From Pseudomonas sp. MYb185 (lineage in GTDB: Bacteria; Pseudomonadota; Gammaproteobacteria; Pseudomonadales; Pseudomonadaceae), in assembly GCF_002979975.1 (NCBI RefSeq), contig NZ_PCQD01000005.1, forward strand, positions 356,433 to 420,432: DNA of 64,000 bases. The letters run 5' to 3'. Made by a program: the position numbers and the translations under genes. This document shows, piece after piece, positions 18,959 to 29,237 of the stretch (the stretch's first letter is position 1; every line of letters begins with the position of its first letter). Under the pieces are notes generated by a model. The model was not told the DNA's origin, made no database searches, and saw only the letters and a list, made by a program, of their open reading frames with translations.

Positions 18959-20305
18959 TCAGACCAGCTCCGCCCACAGATCATACTCATCAGCCGCCGT
19001 CACCCGTACATTGAGGATATCCCCTGGGTTCAACGGCTCCTCGGTGTCGATATAGACATTGCCATCGATCTCCGGCGCATCGGCCATGGAGCGGGCGATG
19101 GGGCCTTCCTCGTCGACTTCATCGATAACCACCTGGATGGTCTTGCCGATCTTCAGCTGCAGGCGGGCGGCGGAGATGGCCTGTTGATGGGCCATGAAGC
19201 GTTCCCAGCGTTCCTGCTTGATATCGTCCGGTACCGCTTCCAGACCCAGCTTTTCGGCCGGGGCACCTTCTACCGGTGAGTACTGGAAGCAGCCGACGCG
19301 GTCGAGCTGGGCCTCGGTGAGCCAGTCGAGCAGGTACTGGAAGTCCTCTTCGGTCTCGCTGGGGAAGCCGACGATGAAGGTCGAACGGATGGTCAGTTCC
19401 GGACAGATCTCCCGCCATGCCTTGATTCGTGCCAGGGTCTTGTCTTCGAAGGCCGGGCGCTTCATCGCCTTGAGCACCTTCGGGCTGGCATGCTGGAAGG
19501 GGATATCCAGGTAGGGCAGGATCTTGCCCTCGGCCATCAGTGGGATCAGTTCATCGACGTGTGGGTAGGGGTAGACGTAGTGCAGGCGTACCCAGACCCC
19601 GAGTTCGCTGAGGGCTTCGCACAGTTCGGTCATGCGCGACTTCACCGGGCGTCCATTCCAGAAGCCGGTGCGGTACTTGATATCCACGCCGTAGGCGCTG
19701 GTGTCCTGGGAGATGACCAGCAGCTCCTTGACGCCAGACTTGACCAGGCGTTCGGCTTCGCTGAGCACGTCGCCCACCGGACGGCTGACCAGCTTGCCGC
19801 GCATGGAGGGGATGATGCAGAAGCTGCAGCTGTGGTTGCAGCCTTCGGAGATCTTCAGGTAGGCGTAATGGCGCGGGGTCAGCTTGATGCCCTGGGGTGG
19901 CACCAGATCGATCAGTGGGTTGTGATCGGCCTTGGGCGGGACCACTTCGTGCACGGCGTTGACCACCTGTTCGTACTGCTGAGGTCCGGTGACGGCCAGT
20001 ACGCTGGGGTGGACATCACGGATGGCGCCTTCCTCTACACCCATGCAGCCGGTGACGATGACCCGGCCATTTTCGGCAATCGCCTCGCCAATGGCATCCA
20101 GCGATTCGGCCTTGGCCGAGTCGATGAAGCCACAGGTGTTGACCACCACCACGTCGGCGCCCTCATAGCTGGATACCACCTCGTAACCTTCGGTACGCAG
20201 CTGGGTGAGAATGCGCTCGGAATCGACGAGCGCTTTGGGGCACCCGAGCGAGATGAATCCTACACTGGGATTGCTCTTCTTGGTGGGGGTTGCGGTTTCA
20301 GTCAT
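18959..20305 (-). CDS. rimO: Ribosomal protein S12 methylthiotransferase
   Basis: This 448-residue radical-SAM enzyme adds a methylthio group to the conserved Asp of ribosomal protein uS12. The N-terminal MTTase domain ([28 protein letters not shown]) holds the auxiliary cluster Cys. The radical SAM motif is CNHSCSFC near residue 150, and a TRAM domain (about 380-448) binds substrate. Convergent with the flavocytochrome gene. Confidence 0.97.
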   Translation of the reverse strand: MTETATPTKKSNPSVGFISLGCPKALVDSERILTQLRTEGYEVVSSYEGADVVVVNTCGFIDSAKAESLDAIGEAIAENGRVIVTGCMGVEEGAIRDVHPSVLAVTGPQQYEQVVNAVHEVVPPKADHNPLIDLVPPQGIKLTPRHYAYLKISEGCNHSCSFCIIPSMRGKLVSRPVGDVLSEAERLVKSGVKELLVISQDTSAYGVDIKYRTGFWNGRPVKSRMTELCEALSELGVWVRLHYVYPYPHVDELIPLMAEGKILPYLDIPFQHASPKVLKAMKRPAFEDKTLARIKAWREICPELTIRSTFIVGFPSETEEDFQYLLDWLTEAQLDRVGCFQYSPVEGAPAEKLGLEAVPDDIKQERWERFMAHQQAISAARLQLKIGKTIQVVIDEVDEEGPIARSMADAPEIDGNVYIDTEEPLNPGDILNVRVTAADEYDLWAELV

Positions 20306-20412
20306 CAGGGGCCACGTGTGTCGGAAAAAACGTGGCGTATTCTAGCCGGCGACCCTGCGCTGCGCCATAGCTGCGGCGAGCCGCCGGTCATTCATTTTCC
20401 TACCGGGCCTGC

Positions 20413-20766
20413 TTACAGACGGACGGCCTCGCGAAAGCCGCCCCAGAACATGCGTTTGCCATCGAAGGGCATATTCTCCGGGTCGGATTTGAGACGTGGA
20501 TCTGCCATCACCTGGGCGAGGATGCGATCCCTATCTTCTTTTCCGGCGTAGACGATCCATGAGAACACCACGATCTCGCCAGGCTGCAATTTGACGCTCA
20601 AGGAAAAGGAGGTATGTTCGCCTTCTGGCACGTCGTCTGCGAGACTTTCGACGTATTCGAGAGCGCCGTACTCTTTCCATATTGCTGCTGCCTGTTGCGC
20701 GAGTTTCAGATAGTCGTCCAGTCTGTCACGCGGGACCGGAACGACAAAGCCATCAATGTAGCTCAT
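20413..20766 (-). CDS. DUF1428 family protein
   Basis: A 117-residue protein starting MSYIDGFVVPVPRDRLDDYL and containing MPFDGKRMFWGGF near its C-terminus, both typical of the DUF1428 (YbaA-like, dimeric alpha/beta barrel) family. The ATG at 20766 has AGGAGG five bases upstream. It lies 11 bp after the alpha/beta hydrolase gene and is the last gene of that operon. Biochemical role unknown in the family. Confidence 0.88.
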   Translation of the reverse strand: MSYIDGFVVPVPRDRLDDYLKLAQQAAAIWKEYGALEYVESLADDVPEGEHTSFSLSVKLQPGEIVVFSWIVYAGKEDRDRILAQVMADPRLKSDPENMPFDGKRMFWGGFREAVRL

Positions 20767-20777
20767 GTTGCCTCCTG

Positions 20778-21812
20778 TTATATAGCAGCTTGTGGGGGAG
20801 ATGGCATGTCGTCCGAGCATAGTTGATGGTCGGTCTGGTCGAGGACTTTCGCGATGGATGGTCGGGGCTGGATGGCAGTGTCCATTGCGCGCCGGATGAA
20901 GTCGGCGGTGACCTCCGGTTGGGTCAATGGCAGCATGTGTCCGCCATCGATCAGCTCCAGTGTCGTGCCAGGGGCTATGTCGACCAGCGCCTGGCCCTGT
21001 TCCTGCGGATTCAGGATGCGATCCTGCCGGCCATACAGCACGGCAATCGGTAGGGCCAGTCTGGGGTACTGCTGTTGCATCTGCGGTAGTACCTGTTCCA
21101 GTGCGGTCAGGTCAGAAGAGGCAGCAATGAAGTGGCTGGGGCGCAGGCCGAGGAGCCCACCACCGCGCAGGCCGAAATCGGCGGGTGGTTGCTCGGGGCC
21201 GAAGACGATGCCCAGTATCTTCTCCCGTTTGCGTATCGACAGCGGGGTTGCCAGGGTCCAGGCCACCAGCTTGCGTAGCCAGGACCAGCGGATGGTCAGC
21301 GCGGCAAAGGCGGGGGACACTTCGCCAGGGAGGTGGGTCAGGGGAGCGACCAGGGCCAGCCCACGTGCTTTCTCCGGGTATCTCAGGGCGGTAGCCAGGG
21401 CGACAGCACCACCAAGTGAATGGCCGACGAGCAGGGGCTTTTCGAGCCGCAGGATGTCGATCAGCCCGCCGAGGATATCGGCCTGCACCGCCAGTGACGC
21501 GGATGAGCGCGGGTGGCGTACCGAGTAACCGCTGCCGGGGCGGTCGATGGCGATCACATGATAGTCCCTGGCCAATTGCTCAATGACGCTGTAGCCAAAA
21601 TGCTGGGCGACGCCGCTGAGGCCGTGGACCAGCAGAATGGTCGGTCCCTTGCCCTGTTCGATGTAGTGCAGGCGGTTGCCCATCACGGTGATGAAACGTC
21701 CTTCCGGCGGCATGCCGGCCTCGACGCGCTTGGCGATGAACAGGGTGTAGAGGAATAGTCCGGCGGCAATTGCCAGCAGGAGAATCACTATTATGCTGAG
21801 CAGATGACTCAC
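20778..21812 (-). CDS. Alpha/beta hydrolase with N-terminal membrane anchor
   Basis: The 344-residue protein has a hydrophobic anchor at residues about 5-27 and an alpha/beta hydrolase domain. The triad is visible: nucleophile Ser in GHSLGGA near residue 131, Asp in YGRQDRILNP near 270, His in DGGHMLPL near 298. HG in LVHGLSG forms the oxyanion region. Downstream partner of a Baeyer-Villiger-type monooxygenase and a dehydrogenase, so an esterase acting on the ester or lactone product is the likely role. The substrate is unknown. Confidence 0.85.
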   Translation of the reverse strand: MSHLLSIIVILLLAIAAGLFLYTLFIAKRVEAGMPPEGRFITVMGNRLHYIEQGKGPTILLVHGLSGVAQHFGYSVIEQLARDYHVIAIDRPGSGYSVRHPRSSASLAVQADILGGLIDILRLEKPLLVGHSLGGAVALATALRYPEKARGLALVAPLTHLPGEVSPAFAALTIRWSWLRKLVAWTLATPLSIRKREKILGIVFGPEQPPADFGLRGGGLLGLRPSHFIAASSDLTALEQVLPQMQQQYPRLALPIAVLYGRQDRILNPQEQGQALVDIAPGTTLELIDGGHMLPLTQPEVTADFIRRAMDTAIQPRPSIAKVLDQTDHQLCSDDMPSPPQAAI

Positions 21813-21840
21813 GATGAAATCCTTGTGCGTATCGTCGGTA

Positions 21841-22656
21841 TCAGTCGTTGTTGGTCGCCAGGCCCGGTAGCAGACGCCAGTAGTTGACTGGCATCAGGCG
21901 TTCCAGCCAGGAGAGTACCCGCGCATCATTGCCCACCACCACGCGAGGCTTGTCGCGCTCGATACCGCGCAGAATGATCTGCGCGGCCCGGACGGGCGGC
22001 ATGCGCAACAGTCTCTGGGCTCGGGCCAGTTTCTGTTGTTTCTGCTCTTCGCTGGCATCGTCCGGGGAGCGGGCGCTGGTGGCAATCGCGGTAGCCACGC
22101 CGCCGGGATGCACCACGGTCACGCCCACCGGGCTGCCCTGCAGCTCCAGGCGCAGTGCATTGGAAAAACCGCGTACCGCGAACTTGCTGGCACAGTACGC
22201 AGTCTGCCCGGCCGGGGTGATCAGTCCGAACAGGCTGGAAACGTTGACGATGCGAGCGGCAGGGCGCTGTTTCAGCAAGGGCAGGAAGGCGCGACACAGG
22301 CACACCACCGCATCGAAGTTGATCGACATCAGCCAGTCGAAGTTGTCGGTCGAGACCTGCTCGAAGTTGCCACCAAGGGCGACACCAGCGTTATTGATCA
22401 GCAGATCGACCTGGCCATGCTCGTCCATGACGACCTGGGGCAGGGCGGCGATGGCTTCGCGGTTGGAGACATCCAATGGGTGTTCGCTGACACGCACGCC
22501 CTGGACGCGGGCCTCGGCAGCAGTTTGCGCCAGCGCCTGGGCATTCAGATCAGCCAGTGCCAGGTGGCAGCCGCGCTCGGCCAGGGCTAGCGCCAGGGCA
22601 CGGCCGATTCCGCTGCCTGCACCAGTCAGTACTGCGACACGATCGTTGACTTGCAT
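21841..22656 (-). CDS. Short-chain dehydrogenase/reductase
   Basis: This classical SDR of 271 residues has the cofactor glycine motif TGAGSGIGRAL (residues 11-21), NNAGVA near 90, catalytic Ser in NVSSLFG and the YCASK site near 160. It lies between the monooxygenase (27-bp gap) and the hydrolase (28-bp gap), which suggests it oxidises an alcohol to the ketone used by the monooxygenase. Substrate not determined. Confidence 0.88.
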   Translation of the reverse strand: MQVNDRVAVLTGAGSGIGRALALALAERGCHLALADLNAQALAQTAAEARVQGVRVSEHPLDVSNREAIAALPQVVMDEHGQVDLLINNAGVALGGNFEQVSTDNFDWLMSINFDAVVCLCRAFLPLLKQRPAARIVNVSSLFGLITPAGQTAYCASKFAVRGFSNALRLELQGSPVGVTVVHPGGVATAIATSARSPDDASEEQKQQKLARAQRLLRMPPVRAAQIILRGIERDKPRVVVGNDARVLSWLERLMPVNYWRLLPGLATNND

Positions 22657-22683
22657 ACGTTGTCATCCTTTTCCGTTGTTCCG

Positions 22684-24159
22684 TCATTGAAACTGCAGTA
22701 CACCGTCATCGACGCGTCCGTACTGGATGGTGAGCTTGTCCTGCAGGTAGTTCTGATGCACTTGCCAGGGTCTGCGGTTGCCCTGTTTCGGCAGGATGCC
22801 TGCGGCCCGCTGCACGTAGCCCGAGGTGAAATTCAGGAAGGGTTCCACGTTGACCGCTGGATCCCGGCGCGGTACGGCGATGCGGTAGCCCTTGCGGTCC
22901 ATATGGCGCAGCAGGCGACAGGTGTAGTTGGAGGTCAGCTCGGCCTTGAGGGTCCAGGAGGCATTGGTGTAGCCGAAGGTCAGGATCAGGTTGGGAATGT
23001 CGCTGAGCATCATGCCTTTGTAGGACATGCACTCACCCAGCACCATGGGCTTGTCATCCACGCTGATCTCGACATCGCCCATGGCATTGAGCTTGAGGCC
23101 GGTGGCGGTAACGATGATATCGGCCTCCAGCTCCTCTCCTGAGGTCAGGCGGATGCCTTTCTCGGTAAAGGAGTCGATGGTGTCGGTGACTACCGAGGCG
23201 CGCCCGGCGCGGATGTCATGGAACAGATCACCGTTGGGGACCGCGCACAGGCGCTGATCCCAGGGTTTGTAGGACGGGGTGAAGTGTTTCATGTCTATTC
23301 CCGGGCCGATCTGCGCCCTGGCCATGTGCAGCAGCCGTTCCTTGAACAGCTCGGGCTTGTTGCGAGCGAGCTTGAAGAAGAAGGCGCTGACAAGGATATT
23401 CTTCCAGCGCGTCAAGCGGTGGGCGATGGGTAGCGGCAGCCATTTCTGCAGGCGCTGGGCAAGGCCATCTTCCAGTGGTCGGGCCACTACGTAGCTGGGC
23501 GAGCGCTGCAGCATGGTCACGTGCGCAGCGGTCTGGGTCATCGCCGGCACCAGGGTCACGGCGGTTGCGCCACTGCCGATCACCACCACGCGCTTGCCGG
23601 CGTAGTCCAGATCACTCGGCCAGAACTGCGGGTGAATGATCTGCCCGGTGTACGCCTGTTCGTTGGGGAAGGCCGGGCGGTAGCCCTCATCGTAACTGTA
23701 GTAGCCAGCGCAGACCGACAGCAACCTGGCCTGGAACCGCTCTTCGCGCTCGTTACCCAGCTCATCGGTGGCCAGGGCGGTGACGCTCCACAGCGCCTCC
23801 CGGCTGGACCAGCTGGCATGGGTGACCCTGCGCTGGAAACGGATGTTGTGGGTGATCCCCGCCTCTTCGGCGATGTCTTCGATATAGCGTTTGATATCCG
23901 GGCCGTCAGCGATGGCTTTGCGGTGGGTCCAGGGTTTGTAGCTGTAACTCAGGGTATACATGTCCGAGTCCGAGCGGATGCCGGGATAGCGGAACAGATC
24001 CCAGGTGCCACCGATGGCGTTGCGCCGCTCGAGAATCAGGTAGCGCTTGTCTGGGCACTGATCGGTCAGCGCCCGGGCGGCGCCGATCCCGGAGAGGCCC
24101 GCCCCTATGATCAGTACGTCCAGCGGGCCTGGTTGAAATTGTTCTTGTTGTCTGCTCAT
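22684..24159 (-). CDS. Flavin-containing (Baeyer-Villiger type) monooxygenase
   Basis: The 491-residue FAD/NADPH enzyme has an FAD motif IIGAGLSGIGAAR (residues 15-27), a family fingerprint YTGQIIHPQFWP near 172 (a variant of FxGxxxHxxxWP), and the NADPH motif VVIGSGATAV near 190. These mark class B flavoprotein monooxygenases, which insert oxygen into ketones or oxidise N and S centres. First gene of a four-gene minus-strand operon with SDR, hydrolase and DUF1428 genes: an alcohol-ketone-ester-acid route is plausible. Confidence 0.9.
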   Translation of the reverse strand: MSRQQEQFQPGPLDVLIIGAGLSGIGAARALTDQCPDKRYLILERRNAIGGTWDLFRYPGIRSDSDMYTLSYSYKPWTHRKAIADGPDIKRYIEDIAEEAGITHNIRFQRRVTHASWSSREALWSVTALATDELGNEREERFQARLLSVCAGYYSYDEGYRPAFPNEQAYTGQIIHPQFWPSDLDYAGKRVVVIGSGATAVTLVPAMTQTAAHVTMLQRSPSYVVARPLEDGLAQRLQKWLPLPIAHRLTRWKNILVSAFFFKLARNKPELFKERLLHMARAQIGPGIDMKHFTPSYKPWDQRLCAVPNGDLFHDIRAGRASVVTDTIDSFTEKGIRLTSGEELEADIIVTATGLKLNAMGDVEISVDDKPMVLGECMSYKGMMLSDIPNLILTFGYTNASWTLKAELTSNYTCRLLRHMDRKGYRIAVPRRDPAVNVEPFLNFTSGYVQRAAGILPKQGNRRPWQVHQNYLQDKLTIQYGRVDDGVLQFQ

Positions 24160-24173
24160 GCCAGTATCCCTGC

Positions 24174-24235
24174 AATTGGCTATACCGACAATCTAGAGTG
24201 TCGTGTACGCGCAGACAATTCCGATAGCCAGAATT
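24174..24235. promoter_or_regulatory. Spaced inverted repeat in the monooxygenase promoter region
   Basis: AATTGGCTAT (24174-24183) and ATAGCCAGAATT (24224-24235) form an imperfect inverted repeat about 40 bp apart, directly upstream of the monooxygenase start. It could bind a dimeric regulator or be chance; no regulator gene is adjacent. Confidence 0.3.
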
Positions 24236-24315
24236 CACTGCCTGAATACGCTGACTGCCGTGTGAGGTGGCGGTGGAGGCAGTCGTCCTCCGCTATGCGG
24301 AGGCGACAGGCTGGA

Positions 24316-24534
24316 TCAACGTTCCTTGATTTCGCGCACGTCACCCTGGGGAATCTGGTTCATGCGGCCGCTTTCGTCCTCGTATTCGATCATGCCGGTG
24401 TCGTCATCGATTTCCGGCTTGTCATCCGCTTCGATGATCTGGCCGTCACTGGTACGGATCAGGTGATCATTGGAACAGCCTGCCAGGGCGAACATACCGG
24501 TAATGCAGAACGCCGCGATTATCCACTGCTTCAT
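24316..24534 (-). CDS. YgdI/YgdR-like small lipoprotein
   Basis: A 72-residue protein with a signal peptide and lipobox (FALAGCSN, Cys20), then a short beta-rich domain with HLIRTSDGQIIEADDKPEID, DTGMIEYEDESGR and the ending IPQGDVREIKER. This is the DUF903 SH3-like lipoprotein family of unknown function. Confidence 0.85.
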   Translation of the reverse strand: MKQWIIAAFCITGMFALAGCSNDHLIRTSDGQIIEADDKPEIDDDTGMIEYEDESGRMNQIPQGDVREIKER

Positions 24535-24627
24535 GTCGTAACCCTCTTGTTTGCGTCATGTTTAGAGCAAGTACACAATTTGTGACAGGATTTCGTCAGG
24601 CCGGTTCCGCTTGTTTATTGACCGCAA

Positions 24628-24659
24628 AAAAAAGCCCCGCACGGAGCGGGGCTTTCACT
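24628..24659 (-). terminator. Terminator after acnB (bidirectional)
   Basis: AAGCCCCGC-ACGGA-GCGGGGCTT (24632-24655) is a 9-bp perfect stem. On the minus strand it is followed by a run of T's, 13 bases after the acnB stop. Confidence 0.9.
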
Positions 24660-24671
24660 GATTACGGCTAA

Positions 24672-27266
24672 TCAGATTTCGGTCACCGGAATGCTGGCAG
24701 CAGCTTTCTGGTAGGACGCGATTTCGTTGAAGTTCATGTAGCGATAGATCTCGCTGGACATGCTGTTGAGATCAGCAGCATAGGTCATGTATTCCTCAAC
24801 GCTCGGCAGGCGGCCAAGGATGGCTGCAACCGAGGCCAGTTCGGCGGAGGCCAGGAAGACGTCGGCACCATCACCCAGACGGTTCGGGAAGTTCCGTGTG
24901 GAGGTGGAGACCGCAGTCGACTTGGCGGCGATGCGTGCCTGGTTACCCATGCACAGCGAGCAGCCGGGCATTTCCATGCGTGCGCCAGCCTTGCCGTAGA
25001 TGCCGTAGTAACCTTCCTCGGTCAGCATCCACTGATCCATCTTGGTCGGCGGGGCCAGCCACAGACGGGTCGGCAGAGCGTCCTTGTTCTTCTCCAGCAG
25101 CTTGCCGGCGGCACGGAAGTGACCGATGTTGGTCATGCAGGAACCGATGAAGACTTCGTCGATCTGGCGGCCAACCACGTCGGACAGCAGACGGGCGTCG
25201 TCAGGATCGTTCGGGGCGCACAGGATCGGCTCCTTGATCTCGGCCAGGTCGATCTCGATCACCGCTGCGTACTCGGCGTCGGCATCGGCTTCCATCAGCT
25301 CGGGCTTGGCCAGCCAGGCTTCCATGGCCTGGGCACGACGCTCCAGGGTACGCGCATCATCGTAACCTTCGGCGATCATCCAGCGCAGCAGGGTGATGTT
25401 GGACTTCAGGTACTCGGCGATGGCGTCTTCCGGCAGCTTGATGGTGCAACCGGCAGCCGAACGCTCGGCGGAAGCGTCGGACAGCTCGAACGCCTGCTCG
25501 ACGGTCAGGCCGGTGAGACCTTCGATCTCGAGAATGCGGCCGGAGAAGATGTTCTTCTTGCCTTTCTTCTCGACGGTCAGCAGACCTTCCTGGATGGCGT
25601 AGTAGGGGATCGCATGAACCAGGTCACGCAGGGTGATGCCCGGCTGCATGTCGCCCTTGAAGCGCACCAGTACCGACTCCGGCATGTCCAGCGGCATGAC
25701 ACCGGTGGCAGCAGCGAAGGCGACCAGGCCGGAACCGGCCGGGAAGGAGATGCCCATCGGGAAGCGGGTGTGCGAGTCGCCACCGGTACCGACGGTGTCG
25801 GGCAGCAGCATGCGGTTCAGCCAGCTGTGGATGATGCCGTCACCCGGACGCAGCGCAACGCCACCACGGTTGTGGATGAAGTCGGGCAGGGTGTGGTGGG
25901 TGTTGACGTCGATCGGCTTCGGATACGCGGCGGTGTGGCAGAAGGACTGCATGACCAGGTCGGCGGAGAAGCCCAGGCAAGCCAGGTCCTTCAGCTCGTC
26001 ACGGGTCATCGGGCCAGTGGTGTCCTGGGAGCCGACAGTCGTCATCTTGGGTTCGCAGTAGGTGCCGGGGCGTACGCCTTCGACGCCACAGGCCTTACCG
26101 ACCATCTTCTGCGCCAGGGTGAAGCCCTTGTCGCTCTCGGCAGGTGCTTCGGGCTTGCGGAACAGCTCGGAGGGAGCCAGGCCCAGTTCGGTACGGGCCT
26201 TCTCGGTCAGGCCACGGCCGATGATCAGCGGAATACGGCCACCGGCGCGCACTTCGTCGAGCAGCACCTGGGTCTTCAGTTCGAAGGTGGTGATGACTTC
26301 ATCGGTGCCGTGCTTGCATACCTTGCCTTCGTAGGGGTAGACGTCGATGGCGTCACCCATGTTCAGGTCGTTGCAGTCGAACTCGATCGGCAGGGCGCCG
26401 GCGTCTTCCATGGTGTTGTAGAAGATCGGGGCGATCTTGGAGCCGAAGCAGTAACCACCGGCGCGCTTGTTCGGCACGTAGGGGATGTCGTCACCGAAGA
26501 ACCAGAGTACCGAGTTGGTGGCAGACTTGCGCGAGGAACCGGTACCGACCACGTCACCGACGTAGGCGACCGGCAGGCCTTTGGCCTTCATCGCTTCGAT
26601 CTGGGTCAGCGGGCCAGTGACGCCGGGCTCGATCGGCTCGATGCCGTCACGGGCCATTTTCAGCATGGCCAGGGCGTGCAGCGGGATGTCCGGGCGCGAC
26701 CAGGCATCGGGAGCCGGGGACAGGTCGTCGGTGTTGGTTTCGCCAGGCACCTTGAATACGGTCAGGCTGATCTTTTCCGCAACGGCAGGCTTGTTGGTGA
26801 ACCACTCGCCGTCAGCCCAGGACTGCAGGACGGCCTTGGCGTGGGGGTTGCCGTTCTTGGCGCGTTCGGCGACGTCGTGGAAGGCGTCGAACATCAGCAG
26901 GGTGTGCTTGAGTTGTTCGGCGGCGGTAGCAGCCAGCTCTTCGCTGTCGAGCAGCTCAACCATGGTGGCGATGTTGTAGCCACCCTGCATGGTGCCCAGC
27001 AGTTCGACGGCGCGAACCTTGTTCAGCAGCGGGGAAGTGGCTTCGCCCTTGGCTACGGCGGACAGGAAGGCAGCCTTGACGTAGGCGGCTTCATCCACTC
27101 CCGGCGGGACGCGGTTGGTGAGCAGATCAAGCAGGAATTCTTCTTCGCCGGCAGGTGGGTTTTTCAGGAGATCAACCAGACCAGCGGTTTGTTCGGCATT
27201 AAGCGGCTGAGGCACGACGCCTTGAGCGGCGCGTTCTTCAACGTGTTTGCGATAGGCTTCAAGCAC
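24672..27266 (-). CDS. acnB: Aconitate hydratase B (bifunctional aconitase 2)
   Basis: The main TCA-cycle aconitase interconverts citrate and isocitrate with a [4Fe-4S] cluster (864 residues). The N-terminal HEAT-like domain begins [15 protein letters not shown]; the swivel domain follows; cluster cysteines are in [10 protein letters not shown] near residue 710 and [10 protein letters not shown] near 770. The start is GTG at 27266 with GAGGG upstream; an ATG 15 bases further out is disfavoured by the family alignment. A hairpin GTTCCGT...ACGGAAC (27288-27306) lies just upstream in the leader. Confidence 0.97.
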   Translation of the reverse strand: MLEAYRKHVEERAAQGVVPQPLNAEQTAGLVDLLKNPPAGEEEFLLDLLTNRVPPGVDEAAYVKAAFLSAVAKGEATSPLLNKVRAVELLGTMQGGYNIATMVELLDSEELAATAAEQLKHTLLMFDAFHDVAERAKNGNPHAKAVLQSWADGEWFTNKPAVAEKISLTVFKVPGETNTDDLSPAPDAWSRPDIPLHALAMLKMARDGIEPIEPGVTGPLTQIEAMKAKGLPVAYVGDVVGTGSSRKSATNSVLWFFGDDIPYVPNKRAGGYCFGSKIAPIFYNTMEDAGALPIEFDCNDLNMGDAIDVYPYEGKVCKHGTDEVITTFELKTQVLLDEVRAGGRIPLIIGRGLTEKARTELGLAPSELFRKPEAPAESDKGFTLAQKMVGKACGVEGVRPGTYCEPKMTTVGSQDTTGPMTRDELKDLACLGFSADLVMQSFCHTAAYPKPIDVNTHHTLPDFIHNRGGVALRPGDGIIHSWLNRMLLPDTVGTGGDSHTRFPMGISFPAGSGLVAFAAATGVMPLDMPESVLVRFKGDMQPGITLRDLVHAIPYYAIQEGLLTVEKKGKKNIFSGRILEIEGLTGLTVEQAFELSDASAERSAAGCTIKLPEDAIAEYLKSNITLLRWMIAEGYDDARTLERRAQAMEAWLAKPELMEADADAEYAAVIEIDLAEIKEPILCAPNDPDDARLLSDVVGRQIDEVFIGSCMTNIGHFRAAGKLLEKNKDALPTRLWLAPPTKMDQWMLTEEGYYGIYGKAGARMEMPGCSLCMGNQARIAAKSTAVSTSTRNFPNRLGDGADVFLASAELASVAAILGRLPSVEEYMTYAADLNSMSSEIYRYMNFNEIASYQKAAASIPVTEI

Positions 27267-27287
27267 AATAATTACCCTCATCAGTCT

Positions 27288-27306
27288 GTTCCGTTTGTGA
27301 CGGAAC
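27288..27306 (-). promoter_or_regulatory. Hairpin in acnB leader
   Basis: GTTCCGT-TTGTG-ACGGAAC, a 7-bp perfect inverted repeat, ends 22 bases upstream of the acnB GTG start. It could be an operator or a structured leader. The rest of the 297-bp gap to the stress-protein gene shows no gene. Confidence 0.35.
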
Positions 27307-27522
27307 GGTCATCCTCACGGACCTGGGATGCCGAAAATAGGGATGGGTGCAAGCGCAGGCCCGATCTGGTGGGGGGGCAACCTGGTTTACTGGGGTAACA
27401 GAATACGGTTGCGGGCAAACGCCTGTACACATGCACTCACGGCGGGCAGGAATTCTACAGGAATAGGCGCACAAAGTTAAGGTGGACGGTGTTACAACCT
27501 TCGTCGCGATGCGGGCAAGGGA

Positions 27523-27556
27523 CAAAAGGTCGCGGCCCAGGAGCAGGCCGCGAACC
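27523..27556 (-). terminator. Terminator after the universal stress protein gene
   Basis: On the minus strand a stem GGTTCGCGGCC / GGCCGCGACC (one mismatch) is followed by TTTTGT, 8 bases after the stop codon. Confidence 0.7.
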
Positions 27557-27563
27557 ACCCGGG

Positions 27564-28424
27564 TTATTTTTCCACCAGTTGCTCCAGGTGGGCGATCATG
27601 TCGTCCGGCTTGAGTACCAGGACATCCCCGCTGAGCTGGTCGAGCACCACTTCGGCGGTATTGCCGATCAGCGCGCCGGAAATACCGGTACGGGCCACGG
27701 TGCCGATCACGGTAACGGCGGCGCCGATCTGCTGGGCAACCCGGGGAATCAGCGTGTCAGCCGGGCCCTCGTCGATATGGGTATTGGCCTCGCTGAGACT
27801 GTACTGCTCGATATAGCGGGCGGCCTTGTCACTGTAGATCTTCACGATGTTCTCGCGCAGCTGGTAGACCGGGTTGGCAGCCGACAGCATGGGCGCCGGG
27901 TGGGCACTGATCAGATGCAGTTCGCCGCTGATCATGTCGGCGATATCCGCTGCGTGGCTGACGATGGCATCGTGCAGCCGATAATGCTCGTCATCGTGGC
28001 TTCCCAGGTCCACTGCGGCCAGGACCTTGCCCTGCAGCCAGGAGGCATTGTCCTTGGCCAACAGTACCGGCGCCGGACAGTAGCGCAGCAGTTTCCAGTC
28101 GTCCGGTGTGAGCAGAGCCTTCTTCAGTGGGTTGTCCGGCAGATGCTGCTTGATGACCAGGCCGCAGCCCTCGGCCATCAATGTGCGCACTATGGTGTCG
28201 GTCGTGTTGCCGTGCCAGGCCTGGGTGTAGCTGGCCCTGATCCCGGCCGCCTCCAGGCCGGCGCACAGTTCGTCGAGCAGCGGGGAGAAGTCACTGCGGT
28301 TCTCGCAGACCAGCAGGTGCAGTTCGGCTCCGAGATAACCGGCAATCAATCTCGAGCGCACCAGCGCTACGTTGTCTTCCCTGGTGGGGTCGATCACACT
28401 CAGTATTCGTTTGATGGTTTGCAT
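27564..28424 (-). CDS. Universal stress protein, tandem Usp domains
   Basis: A 286-residue protein with two Usp domains (about 1-140 and 150-286). The second ends with the ATP-binding type sequence VIGTVARTGISGALIGNTAE. The start MQTIKRILSVIDP at 28424 is preceded by AGGGAG; upstream codons to 28448 are unlikely to be translated. UspE-like architecture; often induced in stasis or anaerobiosis, though nothing in the promoter shows this. Confidence 0.88.
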   Translation of the reverse strand: MQTIKRILSVIDPTREDNVALVRSRLIAGYLGAELHLLVCENRSDFSPLLDELCAGLEAAGIRASYTQAWHGNTTDTIVRTLMAEGCGLVIKQHLPDNPLKKALLTPDDWKLLRYCPAPVLLAKDNASWLQGKVLAAVDLGSHDDEHYRLHDAIVSHAADIADMISGELHLISAHPAPMLSAANPVYQLRENIVKIYSDKAARYIEQYSLSEANTHIDEGPADTLIPRVAQQIGAAVTVIGTVARTGISGALIGNTAEVVLDQLSGDVLVLKPDDMIAHLEQLVEK

Positions 28425-28574
28425 GGCTTCTCCCTTCTCGACAAGCATCGTATCGCTGTAATGTACCTACCAATGTAGACGCTTTTCGCCGGTGTGCCGT
28501 TGACCTGGGGCAAGATGACGAGCGGGTGTATATCCGTATAATGCCGCTCGACTTCATTTTGCTGACGTGAATCC

Positions 28575-29186
28575 ATGACACTTCCCGACCATCTGCTTGC
28601 CTTTTTGCGCTGCGCTACCCCGCAGGCGTGGGTCCGGCAGGCCCTGCAGCACCCCGAAGAGCTGCTGATCGACCATGCCAACTGCGAGAAGAAGGCGGCT
28701 TCGACCGCGCTGAACCTGATGTTTCGCTATATCGACAAGCCCGACCTGCTGCAGAAAATGTCGCGCCTGGCCCGTGAGGAGTTGCGGCATTTCGAGCAGG
28801 TCACGGCCTTGATGAACAAGCGTGGGGTGGCTTATCGCGGGCTGTCGGCCAGCCACTATGCGCAGCGCCTGCGCCAGCATGTGCGCACCGTGGAACCGGG
28901 CCGACTGATCGATACGCTGATCGTCGGCGCCTTCATCGAGGCGCGTTCCTGCGAGCGTTTCGCCAGCCTGGCGCCACATCTGGATGACGAGCTGGCGGAT
29001 TTCTACCGCTCGCTGCTCAAGTCCGAAGCGCGGCACTATGAGGACTACCTGAAATTGGCCCGGGCCTATGCTGATGGCCCGATTGACGAGCGCATCGCCT
29101 TCTTTGCCGAAGTAGAGGCCCAGGCGGTGCGGGAGGACGATACCGAGTTTCGCTTCCACAGCGGTGCTATCGATTCGCCAGCCTGA
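28575..29186 (+). CDS. miaE: tRNA-(ms2io6A)-hydroxylase
   Basis: This 203-residue di-iron enzyme hydroxylates ms2i6A37 in tRNA. The ferritin-like four-helix fold carries the iron ligands: ANCEKKAAS near residue 36, REELRHFEQV near 67, EARSCERF near 120 and KSEARHYEDYL near 150. Divergent from the stress protein gene, and typical length for Pseudomonas MiaE. Confidence 0.93.
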   Translation: MTLPDHLLAFLRCATPQAWVRQALQHPEELLIDHANCEKKAASTALNLMFRYIDKPDLLQKMSRLAREELRHFEQVTALMNKRGVAYRGLSASHYAQRLRQHVRTVEPGRLIDTLIVGAFIEARSCERFASLAPHLDDELADFYRSLLKSEARHYEDYLKLARAYADGPIDERIAFFAEVEAQAVREDDTEFRFHSGAIDSPA

Positions 29187-29237
29187 ATGATGTCGCTATA
29201 CTGCGGACAGCGATAAATGAGCAGGGGAGAATGGTTG

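Noticed and set aside
25119..27398. Very long open frame antisense to acnB
   Set aside because: It mirrors acnB codons in a GC-rich genome, has no family motifs and no ribosome site; acnB itself is certain.
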